Origin: Actinomycetota bacterium
Lineage (GTDB): Bacteria; Actinomycetota; Thermoleophilia; Gaiellales; Gaiellaceae
Reading direction: 5' to 3'
NCBI GenBank assembly: GCA_005884005.1
Contig: VAWI01000064.1
Span: 1 to 50,299, forward strand
DNA length: 50,299 bases
In this document: in pieces, positions 43,299-50,299 of the stretch
How the letters are laid out: each line of letters starts with the position of its first letter
How positions within the stretch are numbered: the first letter of the stretch is position 1
Made by a program: the position numbers and the translations under genes
The notes under the pieces: model-generated
Told to the model about the DNA's origin: nothing
What the model saw: only the letters and a program-made list of their open reading frames with translations
Database searches by the model: none

Positions 43299-43304
43299 TA
43301 AGCT
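43299..43304 (+). promoter_or_regulatory. -10 box (TAAGCT) of the aldo/keto reductase gene
   Basis: TAAGCT ends 7 nt before ATG 43312, again without a Shine-Dalgarno site. Confidence 0.35.
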
Positions 43305-43311
43305 CGCCCCG

Positions 43312-44199
43312 ATGAGGACGCGGACGCTCGGCCCGCTCGAGGTCTCCGTCGTCGGCCTCGGCTGCAACAACTTCGGTCGGCGCGTGGATCAGGCGGGTAC
43401 GCGCGCCGTCGTCGACGCCGCGCTCGATTCCGGTGTGAACTTCTTCGACACCGCGGAAAGCTACGGCGGCGGGCAGAGCGAGGCCTTCCTCGGCGATGCA
43501 CTTCGCGGCCGGCGAGAGACTGCCGTGCTTGCGACGAAGTTCGGCGGGGGCGGCGAAGTCGGATACGGCAAAGGGTCGCGCGAGCAGATCCGGCGCGCGC
43601 TCGATGCCAGCCTGCAACGGCTGCAGACCGACTACGTCGACCTCTACCAGCACCACCAGGAGGATCCGGAGACACCGCTCACAGAAACGATCGCAGCGCT
43701 CGACGAGCTCGTCCGCGAGGGGAAGATCCGCGCCTACGGGACCTCCAACTACTCGGTGGCAGAGGTCGAGGAGGCAGCCGCGTTTTCGCGGGAGGCCTAT
43801 GTCTCCGAACAGAGCGAGTACTCGTGGCTCGCACGCGAGGCCGAGCGCGAGCTTCTGCCGACCTGCGCCCGGCTGGGCCTCGGCTTCATCCCCTATTTCC
43901 CTCTAGCGAATGGGCTCCTTACGGGAAAGTATCGCCGTGGCAGGCCCGCACCGGAGGGGACGCGCTTGCAGGGGCGGGATCTCAGCCCTGAGGAGTACGA
44001 CCGAGTCGAGGCGCTCGAGGCTTTCGCGCACGCGCGTGGGGTGTCCGTCCTCGAAGTCGCGATCGGCGCGCTCGCCGCGCAGTCGCCGGTGGCGTCGGTG
44101 ATTGCGGGCGCGACCAAGCCTGAGCAGGTGCGCGCGAACGCGGCGGCTGATTGGGAGCCGACGCCGACCGACCTCACTGAGCTGCGGGCGCTTGGCTGA
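43312..44199 (+). CDS. Aldo/keto reductase
   Basis: A 295-residue (alpha/beta)8 oxidoreductase: VVGLGCNNFGRRVDQAG, the catalytic FFDTAESYGGGQSE (Asp and Tyr), ATKFGGGGEVG (Lys), DYVDLYQHHQEDPETP (His), GTSNYSVAEVEEAAAF and the NADPH-binding SVIAGATKPEQVRANAAA. All tetrad residues are present. Related to the YghZ/L-glyceraldehyde reductase group. No pathway partner nearby. Confidence 0.92.
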   Translation: MRTRTLGPLEVSVVGLGCNNFGRRVDQAGTRAVVDAALDSGVNFFDTAESYGGGQSEAFLGDALRGRRETAVLATKFGGGGEVGYGKGSREQIRRALDASLQRLQTDYVDLYQHHQEDPETPLTETIAALDELVREGKIRAYGTSNYSVAEVEEAAAFSREAYVSEQSEYSWLAREAERELLPTCARLGLGFIPYFPLANGLLTGKYRRGRPAPEGTRLQGRDLSPEEYDRVEALEAFAHARGVSVLEVAIGALAAQSPVASVIAGATKPEQVRANAAADWEPTPTDLTELRALG

Positions 44200-44269
44200 C
44201 TGCCTCGAGACGACATCGGATGCGGGGCGATAGGCTCATTTCGTTGGCGACTCAGGGAGGCCGGGAAGG

Positions 44270-44639
44270 ATGCCGAAGGCTTCGCAAGACAGTTCGACCC
44301 AGGGTGGCGACCAGGGCGCGGTAGTCGAGGGGAGCGAGGAGCTTGGCGACTGCACGGTGAACTTCTTGACCTCTCGCGAAGACATCGATCAGACCCCCAT
44401 GCTCAAGGGGCTGGCGGATGATCGATGCCAATGCCCGCACTGGGGCTACGTGACCAAGGGTCGGCTCACCTATCGCTTTGCCGATCATGAAGAGGTCTTC
44501 GAGGCCGGTGATGCCTTCTATCTCCCGCCAGGCCACATCGGCATCGGCAACGAGCCCGGCACCGAGTACATGCAGTTCAGCCCTGCGGACGGTCTCCGAA
44601 GCGATCATGAAGAACATGCAAGGGGCGCAGGGGCAGTAG
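44270..44639 (+). pseudogene. Cupin-domain protein with frameshifted C-terminus
   Basis: The frame from ATG 44270 (GGAGG upstream) gives a cupin: CPHWGYVTKGRLTYRFADHE, then EVFEAGDAFYLPPGHIGIGN and EYMQFSPAD. Relatives end shortly after with a KTVSE..KNM helix. Here that helix (TVSEAIMKNMQGAQGQ-stop) is in the neighbouring frame, ending at 44637-44639, while the original frame runs on with low-quality sequence to 44815. The break lies at about 44586-44592 beside a repeated GCGGA-like sequence and is consistent with a small deletion. The cupin barrel itself is intact. Confidence 0.7.
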
Positions 44640-44855
44640 ACGCCGGGCTGTGCGTTCAGACTAAGCGCTTGCCTGGGCGTCGCGGGCGTAAGCTGGTCAT
44701 GCGTTTCCTTTCGGCTTGGCGACTATCTCAGACTCACGTCGCGAGTCGCCGTGGGCTCATCGCCCACTCGATCGAGGGATCCGCGCAAGTTTTTTTCGTG
44801 CCGTCAGTCCCTTAGGGGAATCCATCCCTCCCCGAGAACCGAAAGAGAGTTCGAG

Positions 44856-45599
44856 ATGAAGAAGATCGTGCTTATCCTCGTCGTCGCGGCGGCCGTCGCT
44901 TTCCCGGCCGCGGCCGGAGCCGCGTCGTTCAGCGGCATCGTTGTCGCGAAGCAGGTCCGCCGCCACGCACTCGTCGTCGCATCGCCAACGGGCGCCGTCC
45001 ACGTCGTCCGCACCCATCATCTCGCGACGCGGCTCGGAGCCCGCGTGACGGTGAGGGCGCACCGCCTCCGCGACGGGACGTTCAGCGCTACGAAGGTGTC
45101 GGTGCGCGGCCGCGCGCGTCGGGCCCGGATCCACGGCGTCGTCGTGCGCCGACTGCGCGGCCGTGTGCTCATTGCCGCCGGTCACAGCGTGCTGTCGATT
45201 CGATCCCACCAACTGTTCTCGCTCCAGGACGACAACCCGGGAGCCCAGCCCGGTGATGAGGTCGACGAAACCGTGACGATCGACAACGGCAACCTGGACG
45301 AAGACCAGGTCGAGGAGGTCGGCCACACTCAGAAGCTAGAGCTCGAAGGAGCGGTAGTTTCAGTCACGTCGCCGACAAACGCGGCGGATGGCGAAATCGT
45401 CCTGCAGGTCGGCACTTCGACGATCCACGTCGTCGTGCCCGCGGGAACGCAGCTTCCGGCTCTTGCCGCCGGCGACAACGTCGAGCTGAAGGTGACCCTC
45501 TCTGGTACGACCTTCACGCTTGCGAAGGCTGACGAAGAGGACGACAGCCAGGGCGATGACGACCAGGGTGATGACGACGGAGGCGGTGGCGACGACTAG
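44856..45599 (+). CDS. Secreted protein with DUF5666-like domains and acidic tail
   Basis: A 247-residue exported protein: signal peptide (KKIVLILVVAAAVAFPAAAG), then two beta-rich OB-like modules (FSGIVVAKQVRRHALVVASP and LEGAVVSVTSPTNAADGEIV) that look like the DUF5666/YtxH-like repeated barrels of surface proteins, and a tail of Asp/Gly (EEDDSQGDDDQGDDDG) at the end. The tail's codons overlap the start of the sigma-factor gene, so the two are probably co-transcribed. GAAAGAGAG precedes the ATG. Confidence 0.78.
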   Translation: MKKIVLILVVAAAVAFPAAAGAASFSGIVVAKQVRRHALVVASPTGAVHVVRTHHLATRLGARVTVRAHRLRDGTFSATKVSVRGRARRARIHGVVVRRLRGRVLIAAGHSVLSIRSHQLFSLQDDNPGAQPGDEVDETVTIDNGNLDEDQVEEVGHTQKLELEGAVVSVTSPTNAADGEIVLQVGTSTIHVVVPAGTQLPALAAGDNVELKVTLSGTTFTLAKADEEDDSQGDDDQGDDDGGGGDD

Positions 45600-46749
45600 C
45601 TCCGCAGCGGTTTCTGCGGGCCGCTCGAAGCCCGAGCGGCCCGCAAAGCTCCTCGCGGAGCTCTTCGAGGCACACGCCACGCTCGTGCTCGGCATCTGCC
45701 GGGGGATGCTCCGCGATCCGCACGAGGCCGAGGACGCGGCGCAGCAAACGTTCCTCTCCGCCTACGCAAGCCTGCTCGGCGGCACCAAGCCTCGCGACCC
45801 GGCGCCATGGCTCGCGACGATTGCTCGCAACGAGTGCCGCTCGCTCGTGCAGCGGAAGATGCGGGAGCCACTGCCGGCGCCTCGTTCCGAGGCCGACCGG
45901 AGCGATCCCGCTTTCCGGGCGGCCCGGGCGGCGGAGGTGGAATCGCTTCGCCTCGCGCTCGCACAGCTCCCGGGGCAGCAGCGGCGGGCGTTCCTGTTGC
46001 GGGAATTCACCGGCCTCTCCTACAACGAGCTTGCCACGGCGCTAGGCGTCAGCCGGCCCGCCGTCGAGTCGCTGCTCTTCCGCGCCCGGCAGCACCTGCG
46101 CGGATCCCTTCGCGCCGCGGTCGCCGCGGTAGTGTCGCTGCCCGCGAGTCTGCGCGAGATCTTCGCCCAGTGCACTTCCCCCGAAGGACCGGCGACGCTC
46201 GCGAAATTGGGGTCGGCGCCGCTGGTGGCGAAACTAGCCGCAGGCACTGCCGGCGCGTTCGTAACGGTTGGCGCAGTGGCAGTGTTGCCCGCCGGACACG
46301 GGAAGGCGGCGGCGCAGTCCGCGCCGGTACGAACACATTGGACCGCCGCGCACCACCACCGGATTCACGGCTCCACGAGTTCGACCGCGGCCCGCGTGCG
46401 GCCGCTTGCAGTAGTCAGCGCCCACGACTCGGACCATCGCGAGCTGTCGGAGCATCGTGATCGCCTCGAACATCGCCGGGCGGGCCGCCAGGGCTTGAGA
46501 GTGGAGTCCGCCGACCGCTCCTCGGCCGCAGAGGCCGGCGTCGAGCCCGTACACACCGAGCCTGCTTCGGACAGCGGTCCGGGCTCAGTCGACGGCGGCT
46601 CCGGCTCGGCTGACAGCGGCTCCGGTTCGGCCGAGAGCCTCTCCCAATCAACTCCACCCGACGCGTCGGTGGATACGACGCCGGCAAGCCAGACGAGCCC
46701 TCTCGACGGCAGCGATTCCGAGCCAACCGGCGAGGAGCCATCGGACTAA
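45571..46749 (+). CDS. ECF sigma factor with membrane segment and extracytoplasmic tail
   Basis: About 392 residues. Region 2: LFEAHATLVLGICRGMLRDP, EAEDAAQQTFLSAYASL; region 4: LPGQQRRAFLLREFTGLSYN, ELATALGVSRPAVESLLFRA. These form a complete ECF sigma factor in the first 190 residues. Then a membrane helix (KLAAGTAGAFVTVGAVAVLP) and about 150 residues rich in His, Arg, Ser, Gly and Asp with no fold I recognise. The start (ATG 45571 or GTG 45586) overlaps the preceding gene by up to 29 nt. A membrane-tethered sigma factor suggests control by release, but that is inference. Confidence 0.85.
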   Translation: MTTEAVATTSSAAVSAGRSKPERPAKLLAELFEAHATLVLGICRGMLRDPHEAEDAAQQTFLSAYASLLGGTKPRDPAPWLATIARNECRSLVQRKMREPLPAPRSEADRSDPAFRAARAAEVESLRLALAQLPGQQRRAFLLREFTGLSYNELATALGVSRPAVESLLFRARQHLRGSLRAAVAAVVSLPASLREIFAQCTSPEGPATLAKLGSAPLVAKLAAGTAGAFVTVGAVAVLPAGHGKAAAQSAPVRTHWTAAHHHRIHGSTSSTAARVRPLAVVSAHDSDHRELSEHRDRLEHRRAGRQGLRVESADRSSAAEAGVEPVHTEPASDSGPGSVDGGSGSADSGSGSAESLSQSTPPDASVDTTPASQTSPLDGSDSEPTGEEPSD

Positions 46750-46823
46750 CGCTCGAGCCGGACGAGCCGGTCCCGAGACAGACTCGTTAGCAGGCTAGAC
46801 CCGAGCGCCGGATTCGCCGCCCG

Positions 46824-47525
46824 TCAGCGGCGAGCGATGGCTTTGATCGCGTAAGCAGGCCCGTCTTGCGGCACGACCTTGACCGGGAGCGCGTATGCGA
46901 TGTAGCGGTGCGTGGCGAAGAAGCGCGGGTGACACGCTTGGAGCTCGAGCAATTCGTGGCGTGGCGAGCGGAGCACGGACAGGTCGTCGGCCGCCACGAT
47001 TCGGTGACGACCGATTCGGTAGACGAACGTCGCGTACGGCATCCGCAGCGTCACGCTGTCGCCACCCCTCAGACGCTCGATGTGCGAGAAAGGTGCGAGA
47101 AAGGTCGTCCGGTGGCCCGCGATGTAGACAAGTCGTCCCTCTCCAGGCATGTACGAGCGAAGGTCGCGGCCCGGCCCCTTCTCTAGCGAGCCTTCATCAG
47201 TACCGTCGACAAGCACCATGTTCAGGTGCAGGCGCGGAACGACGATCCGGCCGATCGCCTGGCCAGGGTGGGTCGCCAGTCGGTATCTCCGCGCTTCTTT
47301 AGCGATCGTGCGCCGAGCGGCGGTGAGCGAGGCCCTTTGCAGGCGCGGCGCGTCATAGCCTGCGACGAGGCGTTCGTATTGACCTGCGAGCCGGTGCTGC
47401 TGGATCTTGGTGTAGAGCGCCGTGAAGGGGTCCTGCCAGCGCCAGACCATGACTGCCCAGACCAGAGCGCCGACGCCGCAGACAACCAGGGCGGTGCCGA
47501 GAACACGGAGACCTCTTCGCATCAT
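46824..47525 (-). CDS. Class E sortase
   Basis: A 233-residue membrane transpeptidase: N-terminal anchor (VLGTALVVCGVGALVWAVMV), IGRIVVPRLHLNMVLVDGTD, GEGRLVYIAGHRTTFLAPFS with catalytic His138, and LLELQACHPRFFATHRYIAY with Cys198 and Arg207. The Leu-Gln-Ala-Cys box replaces the usual TLxTC, as in class E sortases of actinobacteria. The ATG pair at 47525 has GGAGGGA upstream. It is divergent from a gene for a protein carrying an LPFTG signal, its likely substrate. Confidence 0.9.
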   Translation of the reverse strand: MMRRGLRVLGTALVVCGVGALVWAVMVWRWQDPFTALYTKIQQHRLAGQYERLVAGYDAPRLQRASLTAARRTIAKEARRYRLATHPGQAIGRIVVPRLHLNMVLVDGTDEGSLEKGPGRDLRSYMPGEGRLVYIAGHRTTFLAPFSHIERLRGGDSVTLRMPYATFVYRIGRHRIVAADDLSVLRSPRHELLELQACHPRFFATHRYIAYALPVKVVPQDGPAYAIKAIARR

Positions 47526-47705
47526 GCTCCCTCCACGACCACAGCAGGGATACCCGCCGCGGCACGGGAGTAGTCGTCCGGCGCAGTTCGGCGTTTCGCG
47601 GCTGAAGGGGAAGGGGAATATCAGATTTGAAAAGAGCAGCGACCTGGTCGCCAAAGCATGCGAATGCGGGACCAGATCGTGAAGCGGATTCGAAGGGGGG
47701 TTGAA

Positions 47706-48617
47706 GTGAGGTCACGAATCGCCACTGCGGTAACGGTGGCCCTGGCGTTTGCTGCCTTGACGGCTTCGGTAGCTGCGGCGGGCAACCCGCACGGCGTTCC
47801 GCCCGGTCAGCAGGAGGCAAGCGGCTCGGCCGCCGCTGCGGCCTCGATCAAGGTGGGCGTCAGCGCTCAGGCGCACGGGAAGGCCCAGGCAAAGAGCGCT
47901 GTCGCCGCGAGCGCCACCGCCAAGACACATGGGCATGCGGCGTCTTCCGTCAAGACAAGCGGTCATGGCGGCGGCTCTGCCCGCTCCACCGTTAAGGCGA
48001 CAGTTCCGACCAGCACTACGTTGCAAGCGCAGACCAGCGTGAGCGCCGGTGTCAAACCGTCGAACACGACCAGCCACAACACGGTCGCGCCGGCGTCGTC
48101 GAACTCGACGAAGCTGTACGGGAACGGCAAGACGGCTGGACAGATCGCGACCCAGGCCAGGTTCGGCAGCGCGATGTTGTACGGCCCCGGCAACAGCCAG
48201 CCGCACAAGGTGATCTGCGGCGTCCACAACGTCGACGTGCACGCTCTGAAGGCGCACGCGGCCGCCTGCACCGCGGCCGCCCTCGGCGTGGTAGGGAGCG
48301 TCTCACCGGCCGTGTCCTCCCAGGCGTCGGTCGTCAGCCAGGTAGCCGGGCAGGCGCCCACCGTCGCGACGACGAAGTCGGCGGAGGCCGCCAAGGGTGC
48401 CGCGCAATCGAAGCCGAGCTCGCACGGAAGCGGGGTCCTCGGCGCGAAGGCGGAGCTCGCAAAGGCCACCAAGCCGCTGAGCCGAGCGGTCTTGGCCACG
48501 CTTCGAAAGGGCACGCTGCCCTTTACGGGCTTCGGCCTCTGGTTGCCGATGGCCCTCGGGCTCGCGCTGATCGCCGGCGGCTACGGCTTGCGGCGAAAGG
48601 CCGGCTCGCTCTTGTAG
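47706..48617 (+). CDS. LPFTG-anchored surface protein, probable sortase substrate
   Basis: About 303 residues from GTG 47706, which has AAGGGGGG 5 nt upstream (an ATG at 47658 would add 16 residues). Signal peptide (IATAVTVALAFAALTASVAA), then a long Ala/Ser/Thr/Lys/His-rich low-complexity stalk, a conserved-looking middle (GQIATQARFGSAMLYGPGNS, HKVICGVHNVDVHALKAHAA) and a C-terminal LPFTG at about 271 followed by a hydrophobic segment (WLPMALGLALIAGGYGL) and a basic end RRKAGSLL. This is a full sorting signal. Next to a sortase gene, it is the natural substrate. Confidence 0.85.
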   Translation: MRSRIATAVTVALAFAALTASVAAAGNPHGVPPGQQEASGSAAAAASIKVGVSAQAHGKAQAKSAVAASATAKTHGHAASSVKTSGHGGGSARSTVKATVPTSTTLQAQTSVSAGVKPSNTTSHNTVAPASSNSTKLYGNGKTAGQIATQARFGSAMLYGPGNSQPHKVICGVHNVDVHALKAHAAACTAAALGVVGSVSPAVSSQASVVSQVAGQAPTVATTKSAEAAKGAAQSKPSSHGSGVLGAKAELAKATKPLSRAVLATLRKGTLPFTGFGLWLPMALGLALIAGGYGLRRKAGSLL

Positions 48618-48641
48618 CACCGAAGCGACACTAAACGGACC

Positions 48642-48670
48642 TGAGGGGCGGCCCATCGGGCCGCCCCTCA
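48642..48670 (+). terminator. Terminator of the surface-protein gene
   Basis: A perfect 13-bp stem (48642-48654 with 48658-48670), 3-nt loop, followed by CTTTCT, 25 nt after the stop. Confidence 0.8.
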
Positions 48671-48850
48671 ACTTTCTGACTACCTTCGGCCAGGCCTCGC
48701 GACGCGGCTTCCCAAGCTCCGGCTCCGGGCAACGATTACGTCTCGTTCCGGGCGGGCAAGGCTCACTTGCGTAGCGGAAGGTGAGAGCGAATCCCGATTC
48801 GTCCAACGAACGAAGAGCGCTGAAGTGCAGAGAAAACGGGGAGGTCGACG

Positions 48851-49879
48851 ATGAGGCTGCTGCACAGAAACCGCCGCGAAGAGCGCACGAGCTCAGACGA
48901 GTACTACGCCGAGCGCCCTCTTCCCGACGAGGCGCCGCAGCCGCAACCCGAACACGAAGAGCCCAGGCTCGCGGAGCCGGGGCCACGCGACCTTTCGAAA
49001 CGTGACTACCTCGCGATCCTGCGTCGCGCGGTCAAAAAGTTCAGCGAGGACCACATGACCAACATCGCCGCCGCGCTTGCCTACTACGCCTTCCTCGCAA
49101 TCCCTTCGGCGCTGATGATTGCGGTCGGCATCTTCGGGCTGCTCGCCGGCCCCAACGCCGTCACGACGGTGATCGGGAAGCTGCACGGGATCGTGCCGGG
49201 GCAGGCTGCGAGCTTGCTCGAGGGCAGCCTGAAGACCCTGACTCAGCACAAAGGGACGAGCATCACGGTGTTGAGCATCGGCGGGGTGCTGGCCCTTTGG
49301 TCGCTGACCGGCGCGATGCAAAACCTGATGTGGGCGTTCAACATCGCCTATGAGCGGGACGAGGGGCGGGGGTTCATCCGGAGGCGGCTCACCGCGCTCT
49401 GGATGGTCGTATTCGCGCTGATCGGATTTGCGCTCGCGTTCGGTGTGCTCGTACTCGGCCCGCATCTCTCGACCTGGATCGGCGACGCACTCGGCGCGAA
49501 GACGGTCGTGAAGGTCGTCTGGTACGTGGCGGAGTGGCCACTTCTGGTCGCCGGCCTGCTGGTCGCGTTCGCCGGCCTGATGCATTACGGCCCGAACGTG
49601 AAGCATCCGCGTTGGCGTTTTCTCACCTTCGGCTCGGTGCTCGCAATCGTCATCTGGCTTGCGGCCTCGGGCGGCTTCGCCTTCTACGTGAGCAAGTTCA
49701 GCTCCTACAACAAAACCTGGGGCTCACTCGCAGCGGTCGTCGTGATGCTGACGTGGCTCTGGCTGAGCGCCGTCGCGCTCTTGCTCGGGGCCGAGATCAA
49801 CGCCGAGGCGGAACGCAGCCGCGAGCTTCGCCGCGGCGAGCCGGCCGACGTCGAGCTTCAGGCACCCGCGAAGGCGTAA
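48851..49879 (+). CDS. YihY/BrkB-family inner membrane protein
   Basis: A 342-residue membrane protein. A polar N-terminal 60 residues is followed by the family motif FSEDHMTNIAAALAYYAFLA, IPSALMIAVGIFGLLAG, VLALWSLTGAMQNLMWAFNI, two further helices, LMHYGPNVKHPRWRFLTFGS and the final TWLWLSAVALLLGAEINAEA. These are the YihY/virulence-factor BrkB signatures; function unproven, with roles proposed in envelope biology. GGGGAGG precedes the ATG. Confidence 0.92.
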   Translation: MRLLHRNRREERTSSDEYYAERPLPDEAPQPQPEHEEPRLAEPGPRDLSKRDYLAILRRAVKKFSEDHMTNIAAALAYYAFLAIPSALMIAVGIFGLLAGPNAVTTVIGKLHGIVPGQAASLLEGSLKTLTQHKGTSITVLSIGGVLALWSLTGAMQNLMWAFNIAYERDEGRGFIRRRLTALWMVVFALIGFALAFGVLVLGPHLSTWIGDALGAKTVVKVVWYVAEWPLLVAGLLVAFAGLMHYGPNVKHPRWRFLTFGSVLAIVIWLAASGGFAFYVSKFSSYNKTWGSLAAVVVMLTWLWLSAVALLLGAEINAEAERSRELRRGEPADVELQAPAKA

Positions 49880-49929
49880 ACGCAGTTCAAAAGCTCGATG
49901 TCGACTCCGCGCGAGAGCATCGAGGAGTT

Positions 49930-49949
49930 CTTCTTAGGCTCTTTTTAGG
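49930..49949 (+). promoter_or_regulatory. 11-bp-phased direct repeat (response-regulator type box)
   Basis: CTTCTTAGG at 49930 and CTTTTTAGG at 49941 are two direct repeats one helical turn apart (11 bp), the geometry bound by OmpR/PhoB-family response regulators. The PepSY-like relic starts about 80-90 bp downstream. No regulator gene is in the window. Confidence 0.5.
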
Positions 49950-50029
49950 TCCATCACACGGAGCTCTTACCGCCTCGCATAGTGGGATCAACCATCAACC
50001 ATCGTCCAGTCGTCGGTCGGGTCCCGTAG

Positions 50030-50236
50030 AACTGGCGTCGCGGGACGGGAACGATCATCACCGGAGCGGCGGCGAACAAGGCAAAGGTCGTCGCGCTCGC
50101 CAAGTACCCGGGCGCCGCCGTCAACCGTGTGCTGAAGCTGAACGGCGGCTCTTACGCCGTCCACATGATCAAGATCAGTTGGCCGCACCACGTCTTCGTC
50201 AGCAAGAACTTCAAGGTCACCGGCGCCATCGGGTAG
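50030..50236 (+). pseudogene. C-terminal fragment of a PepSY-like secreted protein
   Basis: The frame reads ITGAAANKAKVVALAKYPGA, AVNRVLKLNGGSYAVHMIKI and SWPHHVFVSKNFKVTGAIG-stop at 50234-50236, like the last PepSY-type repeat of small secreted proteins (AxAKYPG…V…G.Y.VH…V.V…FKVTG). A stop at 50027-50029 closes the frame on the left and no signal peptide lies between it and the upstream repeats, so the N-terminal part has been lost by deletion. Confidence 0.55.
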
Positions 50237-50299
50237 GCGCGCGCGGTCTTGCCAGCGGGAGGGGCGCCAGGCCCTTCGCCCTGCCCGGCGGAGCCGCAA

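Noticed and set aside
1-50299. CRISPR arrays, rRNA genes or an intact prophage
   Set aside because: No regularly spaced repeats, rRNA signatures, capsid, portal or terminase genes are visible.

Overview
The window is about 50 kb of GC-rich DNA (coding strands dominated by GC-ending codons, many GTG starts, several genes with a TANNNT box 6-8 nt before the start codon as in leaderless actinobacterial transcripts). Protein styles (cyclase/ATPase/TPR regulator, class E sortase, class III transferases, CoxG/Xdh sets, BNR exoproteins) point to an uncultured or poorly studied Actinomycetota, most like Thermoleophilia (Gaiellales/Solirubrobacterales). That placement is inference; no rRNA gene is present.

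Region 1 (1-4320): a junction of a mobile element. A tRNA-Ala 3' half starting at its anticodon, followed by a T-rich terminator, looks like an attR site. To its right lie relics (a BTAD-like fragment and an IS5-family transposase tail), then a VOC-fold protein and a large adenylate-cyclase/ATPase/TPR regulator.

Region 2 (4058-8860): a 1317-residue secreted BNR/Asp-box propeller protein lies between two 125-129 bp direct repeats; a truncated, frameshifted DedA relic abuts the second repeat.

Region 3 (8876-33985): a 25 kb catabolic island. It holds a DAO-type FAD oxidase, HisD-like and HisC-like enzymes, a GlcD-type dehydrogenase, two ureohydrolases (arginase/agmatinase fold) with full metal sites, a DUF1989 protein, an ATP-dependent hydantoinase/oxoprolinase pair (HyuA/HyuB), an aldehyde dehydrogenase, an IclR regulator, an SDR, a three-subunit molybdenum hydroxylase, a CoxG-aminotransferase fusion, an SsuA/NMT1-type ABC importer, an M20 peptidase/amidase and a DJ-1/PfpI protein. 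The plus-strand run from aldH to the molybdenum subunit, then on to the ureohydrolase, is tightly packed with GTGA/ATGA overlaps. The most economical reading is uptake and breakdown of a nitrogen-rich heterocycle or guanidino compound: hydroxylation, ATP-driven ring opening, hydrolysis of carbamoyl or guanidino groups, then transamination and oxidation. The substrate cannot be read from sequence.

Region 4 (33986-50299): mixed genes with several decayed ones: a BNR relic and a frameshifted BNR gene, a P-loop kinase-like protein, GNAT, ABM-like, DUF4389, YgjP-type metallopeptidase, a tandem pair of CxCxxxxC proteins, a secreted allene-oxide-cyclase-barrel protein, two methyltransferases, aldo/keto reductase, a frameshifted cupin, then a surface block (secreted acidic protein, ECF sigma factor with a membrane-anchored tail, class E sortase and its LPFTG substrate), a YihY/BrkB membrane protein and a PepSY-like relic with a phased direct repeat upstream.
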